6,908 bases of DNA from Clostridiales bacterium (GCA_012841675.1 DUUG01000061.1:1-6908); one strand, 5' to 3'; shown: positions 1 to 6,063, counted from the stretch's first letter. Program-made: numbers and translations. The notes: generated by a model not told the origin, from the letters alone.

Positions 1-833
1 AGCCCCTCTCCGCCGCTTTTTAACATAACCGCGTCACGGAGATAAGAAGTCACAAGCTCGAAAGTTTGGCTTACGTCTTCGTTTGTATAGCGCTCGGTTT
101 TTATAAGCGCGCAGTAAATTTCATATTCGTCCGCCTTGGCAATGGCTTCCCCGATAGCATAGGCCGTTTTTTCTGTTTCGGGCGGTTCGCCAAGCTGTGC
201 TAAAGCTCGTCCGGCATAGCCGCCGCTGGCCGAAATGGCCGCTTTGAGCCTTGCTTCCGGTTCTTCCGGGCATTTTTTGGAAAGCAGCGTAAAAAGCTCA
301 GCTTCCGCAAGCGGTGCCATGGGGATTTCTACACAGCGGGAGCGAACGGTTTCCAGCATCTGGTCCGCCCGCTCGCAAAGCAAGGCAATCACCGTAAAGG
401 AAGGAGGCTCTTCCAAGAGCTTTAAAAGGGCGTTTTGCGCGGCCGTATCCATATACGCCGCATCCGGTAGGATATAAATTTTGTAATCGGCTTCGTTGGG
501 ACGAATAAAGGCATCCTGGCGGATTTGCCTTGCCTGTTCGAGAAGGAAGTGTTTTTTCCCCTCCCGGTAAACGGTAATCACGTCAGGATGCCCGTCTTTT
601 AAAACTTTGCGGCAGGCCGAGCATACCCCGCAAGGGCGGGCGGTTTCGTTTTGACAAACTAAGCCGGCGGAAAGCAGCTTCGCAACCAGCTTTTTGCCCG
701 AACCGGCCGGCCCTGTAATAAGATACGCATGAAAAGGCTTGCCTTTTGCCGCCTTTGTCAGCATCGCCCGGGCCGTTTCATTGCCTGCCAACAAGGATAA
801 AAGCCCCTCGCTTTGTGGGGTAGAGGACGTCAT
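1..833 (-). CDS. holB: DNA polymerase III delta-prime subunit, 3' end outside window
   Basis: Clamp-loader subunit delta-prime, which helps DnaX and HolA load the sliding clamp during replication. The visible 277 residues start at ATG 833 and stay open to the window edge; the family is usually about 310-340 residues, so only the C-terminal collar end should be missing. Visible signatures are HAYLITGPAGSGKK (about 35-48, a Walker A loop ending KK rather than KT/KS), four zinc-module cysteines (C60, C68, C71, C74), NALLKLLEEPP (134-144) and the SRC motif (165-167) that carries the arginine finger in clamp loaders. The start overlaps the darA stop as ATGA, pointing to translational coupling; only a weak AAAAGG lies just upstream. 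A holB close behind darA is the usual Bacillota order, though B. subtilis has yaaR between them. The KK in the P-loop suggests a non-hydrolysing subunit, which is inference. Confidence 0.95.
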   Translation of the reverse strand, partial: MTSSTPQSEGLLSLLAGNETARAMLTKAAKGKPFHAYLITGPAGSGKKLVAKLLSAGLVCQNETARPCGVCSACRKVLKDGHPDVITVYREGKKHFLLEQARQIRQDAFIRPNEADYKIYILPDAAYMDTAAQNALLKLLEEPPSFTVIALLCERADQMLETVRSRCVEIPMAPLAEAELFTLLSKKCPEEPEARLKAAISASGGYAGRALAQLGEPPETEKTAYAIGEAIAKADEYEIYCALIKTERYTNEDVSQTFELVTSYLRDAVMLKSGGEG

Positions 834-1153
834 ACCTTTTCAAAACGCTCCACATCTACGACAAAGACGGTAGCGCCGCCGACAGTAACCTCCACCGGAA
901 CGGTCGGGAAAATGCCGCCGCCAATTTCGGACATGGAGGGCATAATCTGCTTACGGCTTTTAGAGTATTTGTCGATAATCTTAATTACATGGTTAACCTT
1001 TTCATCAGGCACGCCAATGAGAACCGTCATGTTTCCTACCATTAAAAAGCCGCCGGTAGTCGAAAGCTTCGTAACGAGATATCCTTCCTTGGTCAGGTTG
1101 TGAACAACAACGTGGGCGTCGTCATGGTTGATAATGGCAATTACGAGTTTCAT
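830..1153 (-). CDS. darA: Cyclic-di-AMP receptor DarA/PstA (PII-like, YaaQ family)
   Basis: PII-like cytosolic protein of 107 residues (B. subtilis DarA has 109) that binds cyclic-di-AMP as a trimer; its downstream partner is not well established. The protein opens MKLVIAIINHDDA and contains the family hallmarks TKLSTTGGFL, GNMTVLIGV and PVEVTVGGATVFVV, which closely match remembered DarA sequences. ATG 1153 is chosen over an in-frame start nine codons upstream (1180) because GGAGGG lies 6-7 bases before it and the family begins at this MKL. It follows alr by 61 nt and overlaps holB by ATGA. No promoter is convincing in the 61-nt gap, so it is probably transcribed from the promoter ahead of the femX-like gene. 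tmk and yaaR, its usual B. subtilis neighbours, are not present here. Confidence 0.95.
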   Translation of the reverse strand: MKLVIAIINHDDAHVVVHNLTKEGYLVTKLSTTGGFLMVGNMTVLIGVPDEKVNHVIKIIDKYSKSRKQIMPSMSEIGGGIFPTVPVEVTVGGATVFVVDVERFEKV

Positions 1154-1214
1154 ATTGACCCTCCTATATTTTGGCGGCATAGAGCCGTTTTATTGCAGGC
1201 CGGGCAAAAGCTGC

Positions 1215-2312
1215 TTATTCGTACCGCTTGGGGAGGATGGCCCCCGCAATAATGGGGTTGACCTCAAAGACGGCCATATCGCCTACCTGGCACTCAACGT
1301 CGGTCACGTCGAGGACACAGTGCTGCATGCCTACATGGCCGATAACCGGTACGGTTTTGCCGTTAATTTGGGCGGTGACCTGTCGGCCCGTACCCCAGGC
1401 TTTCACGGCGGACAGCGTTGCCATTACGGCATTTTTAAAGTTAAACATATCCCGCTGTTTGTCGGTGCAGAAACCGTCGGCATAGCCCATGGGAACCGTA
1501 GCGGCGCGCAGCATCTGCCGGCATTTGAAATCGCCGCCGTAGCCGACAGTGTGATTTTTGGGAAGCCAGCGGATTTCTACCACGGGGCATTGGGCCGTTC
1601 CCGCTTTTTGCAGCCCGAAATTGCCCCGAACTGCCACGCGCCCCGTAAGCGCCGAGCCCACACGCACCGCATCCAGCACGGTTTGGGGATACTTCAGCAA
1701 AGCAGAGGAATTGGCCGCATGCAATTTGCCCGGGGAATATCCGGCAGAGCGGATGGCGTCCGCCACTTTGTTAAGCTGGTCAAGTTGTTCTTCCACAGCC
1801 TTTTTGCTGGAAAACGCTTTGTTAAAATGGGTATACAGCCCCGTAATTTGCAAAGCGGACATATATTTAAAAATAGAAATAATCTTGTCTGTTTCCTCGG
1901 GCAAAAAGCCGTACCGCCCCATGCCCGTGTCCAACTTAATATGGGCCTCCACCTTGATAGAAGCCGCGTCGGCCAAGCCGTTTAACGCAACGGCCGCCTC
2001 GTAAGAGCCGACGGTGCAGACGGCATGGTATTCGATGAGCTTTGTAAGCTCCTCCTCCAACGCGGTGGAGCGGAGCATCAGAATCTCCTCGTCTATAAAG
2101 CCGGCATTCCGCAGAATCACCAGATCTCGAACTTCTGTCACCGCAAAGGAAGAAACGCCTTCTTCCCGAAGCAGATGGGCCATTTCCAAAAGGCCAAAGC
2201 CGTAGGCGTTGCCCTTTAAAACGCCGTAAACCTCGGCTGTTCCGGCTTTTTTCCTTATTTGCGCGATGTTGTTGCGCACTTTTTGGCGCTCCACCACTAA
2301 ATATTTGGACAT
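1215..2312 (-). CDS. alr: Alanine racemase, variant lacking the usual C-terminal segment
   Basis: PLP-dependent fold-type III racemase, expected to interconvert L- and D-alanine for peptidoglycan; 365 residues. Visible features are the PLP-lysine motif VLKGNAYGFG (K33; canonical VVKANAYGHG), KLDTGMGRYG (127-135), LYTHF (159-163), HAANSSALL (198-206), VRVG (216-219) and MGYADG (275-280), whose Tyr277 aligns with the catalytic tyrosine. Unusual points: VGMQH replaces the common CMDQ, about 25 extra residues lie between GYADG and the VPVIGHVGMQ strand, and the protein ends VNPIIAGAILPKRYE without the INYE...RVPR segment of classical Alr. ATG 2312 is chosen because GGGAGG sits 7-8 bases upstream; a TTG at 2330 is less likely. 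It lies 37 nt after the femX-like gene. The fold is certain; alanine specificity is inferred, and another amino acid is possible. Confidence 0.88.
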   Translation of the reverse strand: MSKYLVVERQKVRNNIAQIRKKAGTAEVYGVLKGNAYGFGLLEMAHLLREEGVSSFAVTEVRDLVILRNAGFIDEEILMLRSTALEEELTKLIEYHAVCTVGSYEAAVALNGLADAASIKVEAHIKLDTGMGRYGFLPEETDKIISIFKYMSALQITGLYTHFNKAFSSKKAVEEQLDQLNKVADAIRSAGYSPGKLHAANSSALLKYPQTVLDAVRVGSALTGRVAVRGNFGLQKAGTAQCPVVEIRWLPKNHTVGYGGDFKCRQMLRAATVPMGYADGFCTDKQRDMFNFKNAVMATLSAVKAWGTGRQVTAQINGKTVPVIGHVGMQHCVLDVTDVECQVGDMAVFEVNPIIAGAILPKRYE

Positions 2313-2349
2313 TGCGCCGCCTCCCGTCAACCCGGCATGAAATCTTTCT

Positions 2350-3462
2350 CTATTCCTCGCTGGTCTTTACATCTTTCTTTTCGCTTCCGGATCCGCCTTT
2401 GGAAATAAGCTTCCGCACATTGCGGATCTGCCGGCGGCCGAAACGGACGGTTTTCTCGCCGACGCGAATGGCCGTGGCCACAGCAGGCTTTAAGACCATA
2501 TCAAATTCGCCGGCAAACTCGGTGAAATCCCCTGCGAACCCCTTTTTAAAGCGATACAGCCCGTAAAGCGGATTCTCCGGCGACAAATCCCCGGAAACGC
2601 CGCGGAAATCATACTCGTCACAGCCATTTTCTATGGCCCAACGAATCATCTCCCACTGAAGCAAGTAGTTGGGCATAACATTGCGGCTGGAGTTGGAGGA
2701 AGCGCCGTAGAGATACCAAACCCGGCGGCCATACCAAACGGCAATGGACCCTGCCACCGGATGGTCGTTGTAGTAGGCCATATACAGCCGGGCGTGGTCG
2801 CCTAAGCTGTCCAGCAGGCGCTCAAAATAGGAAGCAGGGCGAACGACAAACCTGTCTCTCGCACCGGTTTCCTCCATAATTTTGCTAAACTCTGAAACGG
2901 CTTCCTTGCCGCAGATTTTAACCTCTACGCCCTTGCGCCGGGCCAAACGAATGTTATACCGGGTTTTAGATTCAAAGGCGTTTAGCAGATTTTCCTCCGT
3001 CCGCCCGGCAACATTTAAACGGAACACAAATCGAGGCTGGATGCCTTCAAAGTTCCGGTTGGTAGACGGGGCGGAAAAACCAAGGGAAACCAACGTGTCA
3101 ATGAATTTTTTATCACTGGCCAACACGTCGGGGTCAAGCTTTAGAAGGTAGGCTTTTTTCTCTTTTGCCAAACGCTTAGCCCCTTCTATCAGCGCAGAAA
3201 CAACTTTCACATCGCTCCGGTCACAGACGGGCCCGCGGCAGCCGTACATAATGGAAAACGGGAGTCCGGGCACTTTCCGGGTCAAAAGGGCCAAGCTGCC
3301 CTTGATAGCACCGGTAATATCGTCCCGCACGAGAACGGCATCCCATTCCCAATGGGTTTTTAAACGGCCCCACATGCGAGTTTGCATAAAATGGCTTTGA
3401 GCGTGTTCCTCAACAAACCGGTCATACTCGGAATAAACTTCCGGCGTGACATAAGCGATCAT
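2350..3462 (-). CDS. FemX/FemAB-family peptidoglycan branching aminoacyltransferase
   Basis: Member of the Fem family, which uses aminoacyl-tRNA to add amino acids to the peptidoglycan stem peptide or its lipid precursors at the inner membrane face; 370 residues with two GNAT-like halves. Typical signatures are FMQTRMWGRLK near the N-terminus (25-35), FESKTRYNIRLARRKGV (163-179), a second-half core from AGSIAV to the YLYGASS segment (237-256), EYDFRGV (283-289) and YGLYRFKKGF (300-309). There is no long coiled-coil arm as in Staphylococcus FemA, so it is closer in size to Weissella FemX (335 residues). A basic C-terminal tail (about 338-370) is an addition. The amino acid added cannot be read from the sequence. 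Being first in an operon with alr fits a cell-wall role. ATG 3462 has AAGGTG about 12 bases upstream and GAAAGAGA adjoining, so the ribosome site is only fair. Confidence 0.92.
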   Translation of the reverse strand: MIAYVTPEVYSEYDRFVEEHAQSHFMQTRMWGRLKTHWEWDAVLVRDDITGAIKGSLALLTRKVPGLPFSIMYGCRGPVCDRSDVKVVSALIEGAKRLAKEKKAYLLKLDPDVLASDKKFIDTLVSLGFSAPSTNRNFEGIQPRFVFRLNVAGRTEENLLNAFESKTRYNIRLARRKGVEVKICGKEAVSEFSKIMEETGARDRFVVRPASYFERLLDSLGDHARLYMAYYNDHPVAGSIAVWYGRRVWYLYGASSNSSRNVMPNYLLQWEMIRWAIENGCDEYDFRGVSGDLSPENPLYGLYRFKKGFAGDFTEFAGEFDMVLKPAVATAIRVGEKTVRFGRRQIRNVRKLISKGGSGSEKKDVKTSEE

Positions 3463-3503
3463 TCTCTTTCAACGCACCTTTCGCAAAACCATTCTCTATT
3501 TCT

Positions 3504-3532
3504 ATTGTACAACAAAATGGCCTTCTTGTAAA
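3504..3532 (-). promoter_or_regulatory. Sigma-A-type promoter for femX-alr-darA-holB
   Basis: On the minus strand TTTACA (3532-3527) and TACAAT (3509-3504) are separated by exactly 17 bases; each hexamer differs from consensus at one position. Transcription would begin near 3497, giving a leader of roughly 35 bases before ATG 3462. No comparable promoter is seen in the short gaps downstream, so this probably serves all four genes through holB. Confidence 0.8.
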
Positions 3533-3551
3533 TAAAAAACAGGTAAATAGG

Positions 3552-3598
3552 AACAAGTTTTCATTGTTGGGGCAAGTCTTGGCCCCATCTAATGGGCC
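3552..3598 (-). terminator. Hairpin cluster over the kinase stop codon, possible weak terminator
   Basis: At the 3' end of the kinase-like gene the minus strand can form GGCCCAT/ATGGGGCC (3598-3581, one bulge) with the TAG stop as the three-base loop, or GGGGCCAA/TTGCCCC (3586-3569, one bulge). The two share 3581-3586 and exclude each other. A weak AACAA/TTGTT stem (3568-3552) follows. There is no T-run directly after the GC stems; the nearest, six T at 3539-3534, is too distant for a classical terminator and abuts the next promoter. The structure is visible; termination is inference. Confidence 0.35.
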
Positions 3599-5457
3599 CG
3601 AGGCAGAACCACCGAAACGCCGAAACGTTCTTCTGCTGCCATAATCTCCAGCTTGCCGCCGTTTAAGTTTAAATACTCCTCGGCAAGCAGCAGCCCGCCG
3701 GGGGTTCGGACGGCATCACGGGTTTTTTCCGTTTCATTGACAATGGTAAGATGCCAGAACGCGTCTTTTTCCTTAAGAGCAAGCTGCACAACCGAGTCGG
3801 ACAAGGCGTGTTTGGCTAAGTTGCAGATCAGAATATCAAGTGCCGCGCGGATATGGTTCATATCGGCTGTGATAAAGGCTGGGGGCGGGGGTAAAACCGA
3901 GTCGATTTTCAATTTTGCCGCCGACAGCTCCACCAAACGGGCATTCATTACATCGTCTAAGGCGGCCAACAGATCCATGCGCTTTAACACAGGGGCATTA
4001 ATGGGCGAGCCTTGCGCCAAAGCTTTCGTCATCCGTTCGGCCACGGCCTGCATGCGCCGGACAAGGGAGATAGTTTCCTCCGGATTGCATTCTTCGGCTT
4101 CCGCCGTGGCGGACAGCATGGAAAACTGTTCTTTTAATTCCTCCAGAGATTGGGCCACTTCGGCCAGGCGGCTGTTTGCCTCGGCAAAGGTTTTCTCCGT
4201 GGAGGCGGCAATGGCATCTTCCATGCGAGACATGTTGTCGGCCAGCTCATACAGGTCATCGCCCTTAGCAAACGGGTTGGCAGGGGGTTTGCCCCCTTTG
4301 GGAAGAAGGGCCGAGTATCGGATCAGCTCGGAAACGCCGTTGACAAGGGTCCCGTAATGGCGCACAAAAAGTGCCAGCAGTACGCCAAAGTACAAAAGGT
4401 AAAAGGGGATCAGCAGCCGCACTAACGCCAAGCTCATAAAAGCGTCTATTAAAAAGAAAAGACTAAAAGGCAGAACCAAACCTAAGATAAACAGAAGGAG
4501 AATCCGCTGTCTAAGCTTGATTTGCAAAGGAAGAATGGGATAAATTCCGTCGTACAGGCGGCGGATTTGGGAAAAAAGCGTTCCAAACAGGGAAGGAGAG
4601 AAAAACGACCGCTTGGAATACAGCCCCCGGCAGGCAAACAGGTATAAAACCGGCCCGACCACAACCAAAAGCTTTACTAGTGTTAAATAGCTCAAAGGCC
4701 AGGAAAAGTCATACAGTACCCAATAGAAAGCGGCCAAAAGGAGCAGAAGCCGGATTTCCCAGTAGATCCAGGCAACGCCATTGGCAACGGTTTTACTAAT
4801 GCGGCGGCGAACAGGACTGGCCGAGAAAACAATGGATAGGGAAACAAAAAACAAACCGCAGAGGAAAATTAGATAAGTAATGCCATTTTCCAAAAGCAGA
4901 AACTCAAGCTTTGCCAGGTTCAGGCCGGAAATTCCCAATTGGGGCTCCAAAAGGGCAAGGGCTAAAACGGCGCCTGGATAGTCCCTTTGCGTGTCGAAAA
5001 GGGCGCCGGCGGATTCGGAATAGGGGATTTCAAAGGGCGTTACTTGCCCGTTCTGGCGAATAAAGCCTTTAAACACCCCGGCGGAGTAGGAAACATAAAA
5101 GCTGTAGGAGGGGCTGTTTTTATAGACATCCTCAAACGTGCGCAAATCCAGCGCGTTTTCGTCGCTTACGCTAACACGGTTGGTCGAAAGCCCAAAGGCA
5201 TAGTAGGCCGCTTCTTTGGGCGAGGGGAGCGAGTCCACCTTGTTGGCGGTTACGGCAGCATATAAACTGTCCAGCATGCGGCCGACTTCGGAGCGAAACG
5301 CGTGGGTTTGCGTATAATTTGCCGGCATATCCGGGTTATTCACTTTGGCCTCGGCATAGCTAAGCCCGGTTAAAATACCCGCGCCGCCGGTGAGATATGC
5401 ACATAACATAAAAAGCAGAACCAATGCCGTTGTGAGGCCTTTGAGTACGTCTTTCAT
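3589..5457 (-). CDS. Degenerate sensor histidine kinase-like membrane protein
   Basis: 622-residue polytopic membrane protein with a sensor-kinase layout but eroded catalytic motifs. Order: TM helix 6-31, extracytoplasmic domain about 32-187 of unrecognised fold, then TM helices near 190-211, 228-250, 255-277, 317-342 and 344-366. A HAMP-like linker (about 367-415, with DDLYELADNMSRMEDAI) and a coiled coil (415-450) follow, then a GHKL-like ATPase remnant (525-619). No SHELRTPL-type H-box is visible. The N-box reads NLAKHAL, with His where the second Asn is expected. The G1 position is VNETEKT, without DxGxG. The G2 region is TPGGLLLAEEYLNLNGGKL, which keeps the GGxL end. It is therefore probably a pseudokinase or signalling scaffold. 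ATG 5457 is chosen because GGGAG precedes it by 5 bases and a hydrophobic helix follows; the open frame continues to 5577 without a good start. No response regulator adjoins it. Confidence 0.8.
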   Translation of the reverse strand: MKDVLKGLTTALVLLFMLCAYLTGGAGILTGLSYAEAKVNNPDMPANYTQTHAFRSEVGRMLDSLYAAVTANKVDSLPSPKEAAYYAFGLSTNRVSVSDENALDLRTFEDVYKNSPSYSFYVSYSAGVFKGFIRQNGQVTPFEIPYSESAGALFDTQRDYPGAVLALALLEPQLGISGLNLAKLEFLLLENGITYLIFLCGLFFVSLSIVFSASPVRRRISKTVANGVAWIYWEIRLLLLLAAFYWVLYDFSWPLSYLTLVKLLVVVGPVLYLFACRGLYSKRSFFSPSLFGTLFSQIRRLYDGIYPILPLQIKLRQRILLLFILGLVLPFSLFFLIDAFMSLALVRLLIPFYLLYFGVLLALFVRHYGTLVNGVSELIRYSALLPKGGKPPANPFAKGDDLYELADNMSRMEDAIAASTEKTFAEANSRLAEVAQSLEELKEQFSMLSATAEAEECNPEETISLVRRMQAVAERMTKALAQGSPINAPVLKRMDLLAALDDVMNARLVELSAAKLKIDSVLPPPPAFITADMNHIRAALDILICNLAKHALSDSVVQLALKEKDAFWHLTIVNETEKTRDAVRTPGGLLLAEEYLNLNGGKLEIMAAEERFGVSVVLPRAH

Positions 5458-5609
5458 AGGATCTCCCGCCTTTCTGAAGTTAAACTCGGCGACCGGCCGG
5501 ATCCAATCCGTCGGCAAGCCGATATTGCTAGTATACCCTTCGCAGAGGCGAAAAAGAACAAGTTTTCTGCCAAACAAGGCCCAAAGGGTGGGTGGAAGGA
5601 AAGACTGTT
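5458..5609 (-). promoter_or_regulatory. Structured 5' leader of the kinase-like gene
   Basis: About 150 nt of untranslated leader lie between the predicted start of transcription and ATG 5457. Its 3' half holds a run of short perfect stems: TTCGC/GCGAA (5539-5552), TCGG/CCGA (5511-5522), CGGAT/ATCCG (5498-5510) and CGGC/GCCG (5487-5499, overlapping the previous one). GCCTT near 5580 can pair with AAGGC just ahead of the Shine-Dalgarno sequence, which could hide the ribosome site. It contains no ATG. I compared it mentally with common riboswitch and T-box consensus features and matched none. Confidence 0.4.
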
Positions 5610-5615
5610 TTTACT

Positions 5616-5644
5616 ATTATACCATACATTTGACCATCTGAAAA
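5616..5644 (-). promoter_or_regulatory. Sigma-A-type extended -10 promoter for the kinase-like gene
   Basis: On the minus strand TTTTCA (5644-5639, four of six consensus bases) and a perfect TATAAT (5621-5616) are separated by 17 bases. TGG directly before TATAAT makes an extended -10 element. Predicted start of transcription is near 5609. It sits about 75 bases after the terminator at 5720-5753, so the gene is insulated from pyrBI. A second possible -10, TATACT at 5535-5530, has no matching -35 at normal spacing. Confidence 0.78.
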
Positions 5645-5658
5645 TGAAAGATTAACAC
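5630..5658 (+). promoter_or_regulatory. Weak candidate promoter for the holin gene
   Basis: TTGACC (5630-5635, five of six consensus bases) is followed after 17 bases by TAACAC (5653-5658, only three of six). It overlaps the opposing kinase promoter almost completely, so polymerases at the two would exclude each other. This is the best sigma-A-like candidate ahead of the holin gene, but the -10 is poor; an alternative sigma factor or a regulated promoter is possible. CATACAAG at 5699-5706 vaguely resembles a sigma-E -10, without a properly spaced -35. Confidence 0.25.
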
Positions 5659-5719
5659 GGCAAAGCCAAAGGCCGCTTCCTATATGCCTTGCAGTGAACA
5701 TACAAGCCCAGGCAGGCAT

Positions 5720-5753
5720 AGAAATAAAAGGGATACCCAAACCCGGGTATCCC
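5720..5753 (-). terminator. Intrinsic terminator, minus strand, probably for pyrBI
   Basis: A perfect 9-bp stem GGGATACCC/GGGTATCCC (5730-5738 with 5745-5753) has a 6-base loop. On the minus strand it is followed immediately by TTTTATTTCT (5729-5720), the layout of a Rho-independent terminator. The only minus-strand genes ahead of it are pyrB and pyrI, which end almost 300 bases earlier, beyond the holin gene. On the plus strand no T-run follows; there the hairpin would sit in the holin leader 7 bases before GGAGG. Confidence 0.8.
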
Positions 5754-5760
5754 CAATAAA

Positions 5761-5806
5761 GGAGGAATCAATGTGGATTTCGTATCGTATATCAGACCTG
5801 AGCTAA
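5761..5806 (+). promoter_or_regulatory. Holin ribosome site with overlapping ATG/GTG starts
   Basis: GGAGG (5761-5765) is followed by ATGTG. The GTG at 5773 opens the holin frame at a spacing of 7 bases. The ATG at 5771, spacing 5, opens a different frame that codes for only 11 residues (MWISYRISDLS) and stops at 5804-5806. Initiation at the ATG would yield no holin, so the two starts compete for one ribosome site. Whether the short frame is translated is unknown. Confidence 0.55.
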
Positions 5807-6063
5807 GCGTTTTGATTGCGGTATTATATACCATCGGTCTTTTAATGAAAAGCAGCACAGGGATAAAGGACAAATGGATTCCCTTGTGGCTGGGACTCAT
5901 CGGAATTGTGCTGGGCCTTGCCTATGTGTTGGGAACGTCCGTTTTAGATCGGCCGGAGGCGTATTTCTCGGCGATCTTTTCCGGCATTACCCAAGGAATC
6001 CTCTGTGCGGCGGCCGCCGTGTATGCCAATCAGCTCTACAAACAAGCGGGCAAGGATGAATAG
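5773..6063 (+). CDS. Holin-family small membrane protein, orphan
   Basis: 96-residue protein with three hydrophobic segments (about 9-26, 36-55 and 65-87), a short basic link after the first (KSSTGIKDKW) and a charged tail (KQAGKDE). Segment wording such as YIRPELSVLI, IKDKWIPLWLGLIGIVLG and SGITQGILCAAAAVYANQLYKQ fits the phage holin Hol44-like family (Phage_holin_5_2), remembered rather than searched. Phage members form membrane lesions that release endolysin; chromosomal members in clostridia have no established role. The start must be GTG 5773, since the overlapping ATG 5771 opens an 11-codon dead end. It is the only plus-strand gene here, flanked by housekeeping genes, with no endolysin or other phage gene visible. 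Its stop abuts the pyrI stop directly. Confidence 0.8.
   Translation: MDFVSYIRPELSVLIAVLYTIGLLMKSSTGIKDKWIPLWLGLIGIVLGLAYVLGTSVLDRPEAYFSAIFSGITQGILCAAAAVYANQLYKQAGKDE

Noticed and set aside
1154..1214. Possible promoter or terminator in the alr-darA gap
   Set aside because: A CGGC/GCCG stem is present but has no T-run, and the TTGCCC/CTCTAT pair is too weak to call a promoter.
1128..1985. Long plus-strand open frame (285 codons) opposite alr
   Set aside because: It lies antisense to the well-supported alr gene and darA start, its product has no recognisable domain and is rich in His and Arg as expected of a shadow frame; no good ribosome site was seen.
4282..4297. AGGGGG/CCCCCT hairpin followed by TT on the plus strand
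   Set aside because: It lies inside the kinase-like gene with no plus-strand transcript expected there; a low-complexity Pro/Gly/Lys stretch explains it.
3653..4357. Plus-strand open frame of 234 codons opposite the kinase-like gene
   Set aside because: Ser/Ala/Arg-rich shadow of the coding strand with no family resemblance and no promoter nearby.
5530..5535. Second kinase promoter with -10 TATACT
   Set aside because: The nearest -35-like TTGTTC is 20 bases away, too far; the extended -10 promoter at 5616-5644 is much better.
5458..5577. N-terminal extension of the kinase-like protein by 40 residues
   Set aside because: The frame is open to 5577, but ATG 5457 has a good Shine-Dalgarno sequence and is followed at once by a hydrophobic helix; the upstream part holds hairpins and no ATG.
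5681..5706. Sigma-E (sporulation) promoter for the holin gene
   Set aside because: CATACAAG resembles the -10, but the ATAT upstream is about two bases too close and the last T of the -10 is absent.
5528..5900. Minus-strand small open frames (70 and 82 codons) in and beside the gap before the holin gene
   Set aside because: They cross the terminator, the kinase promoter and the antisense of the holin gene, and resemble no known protein.
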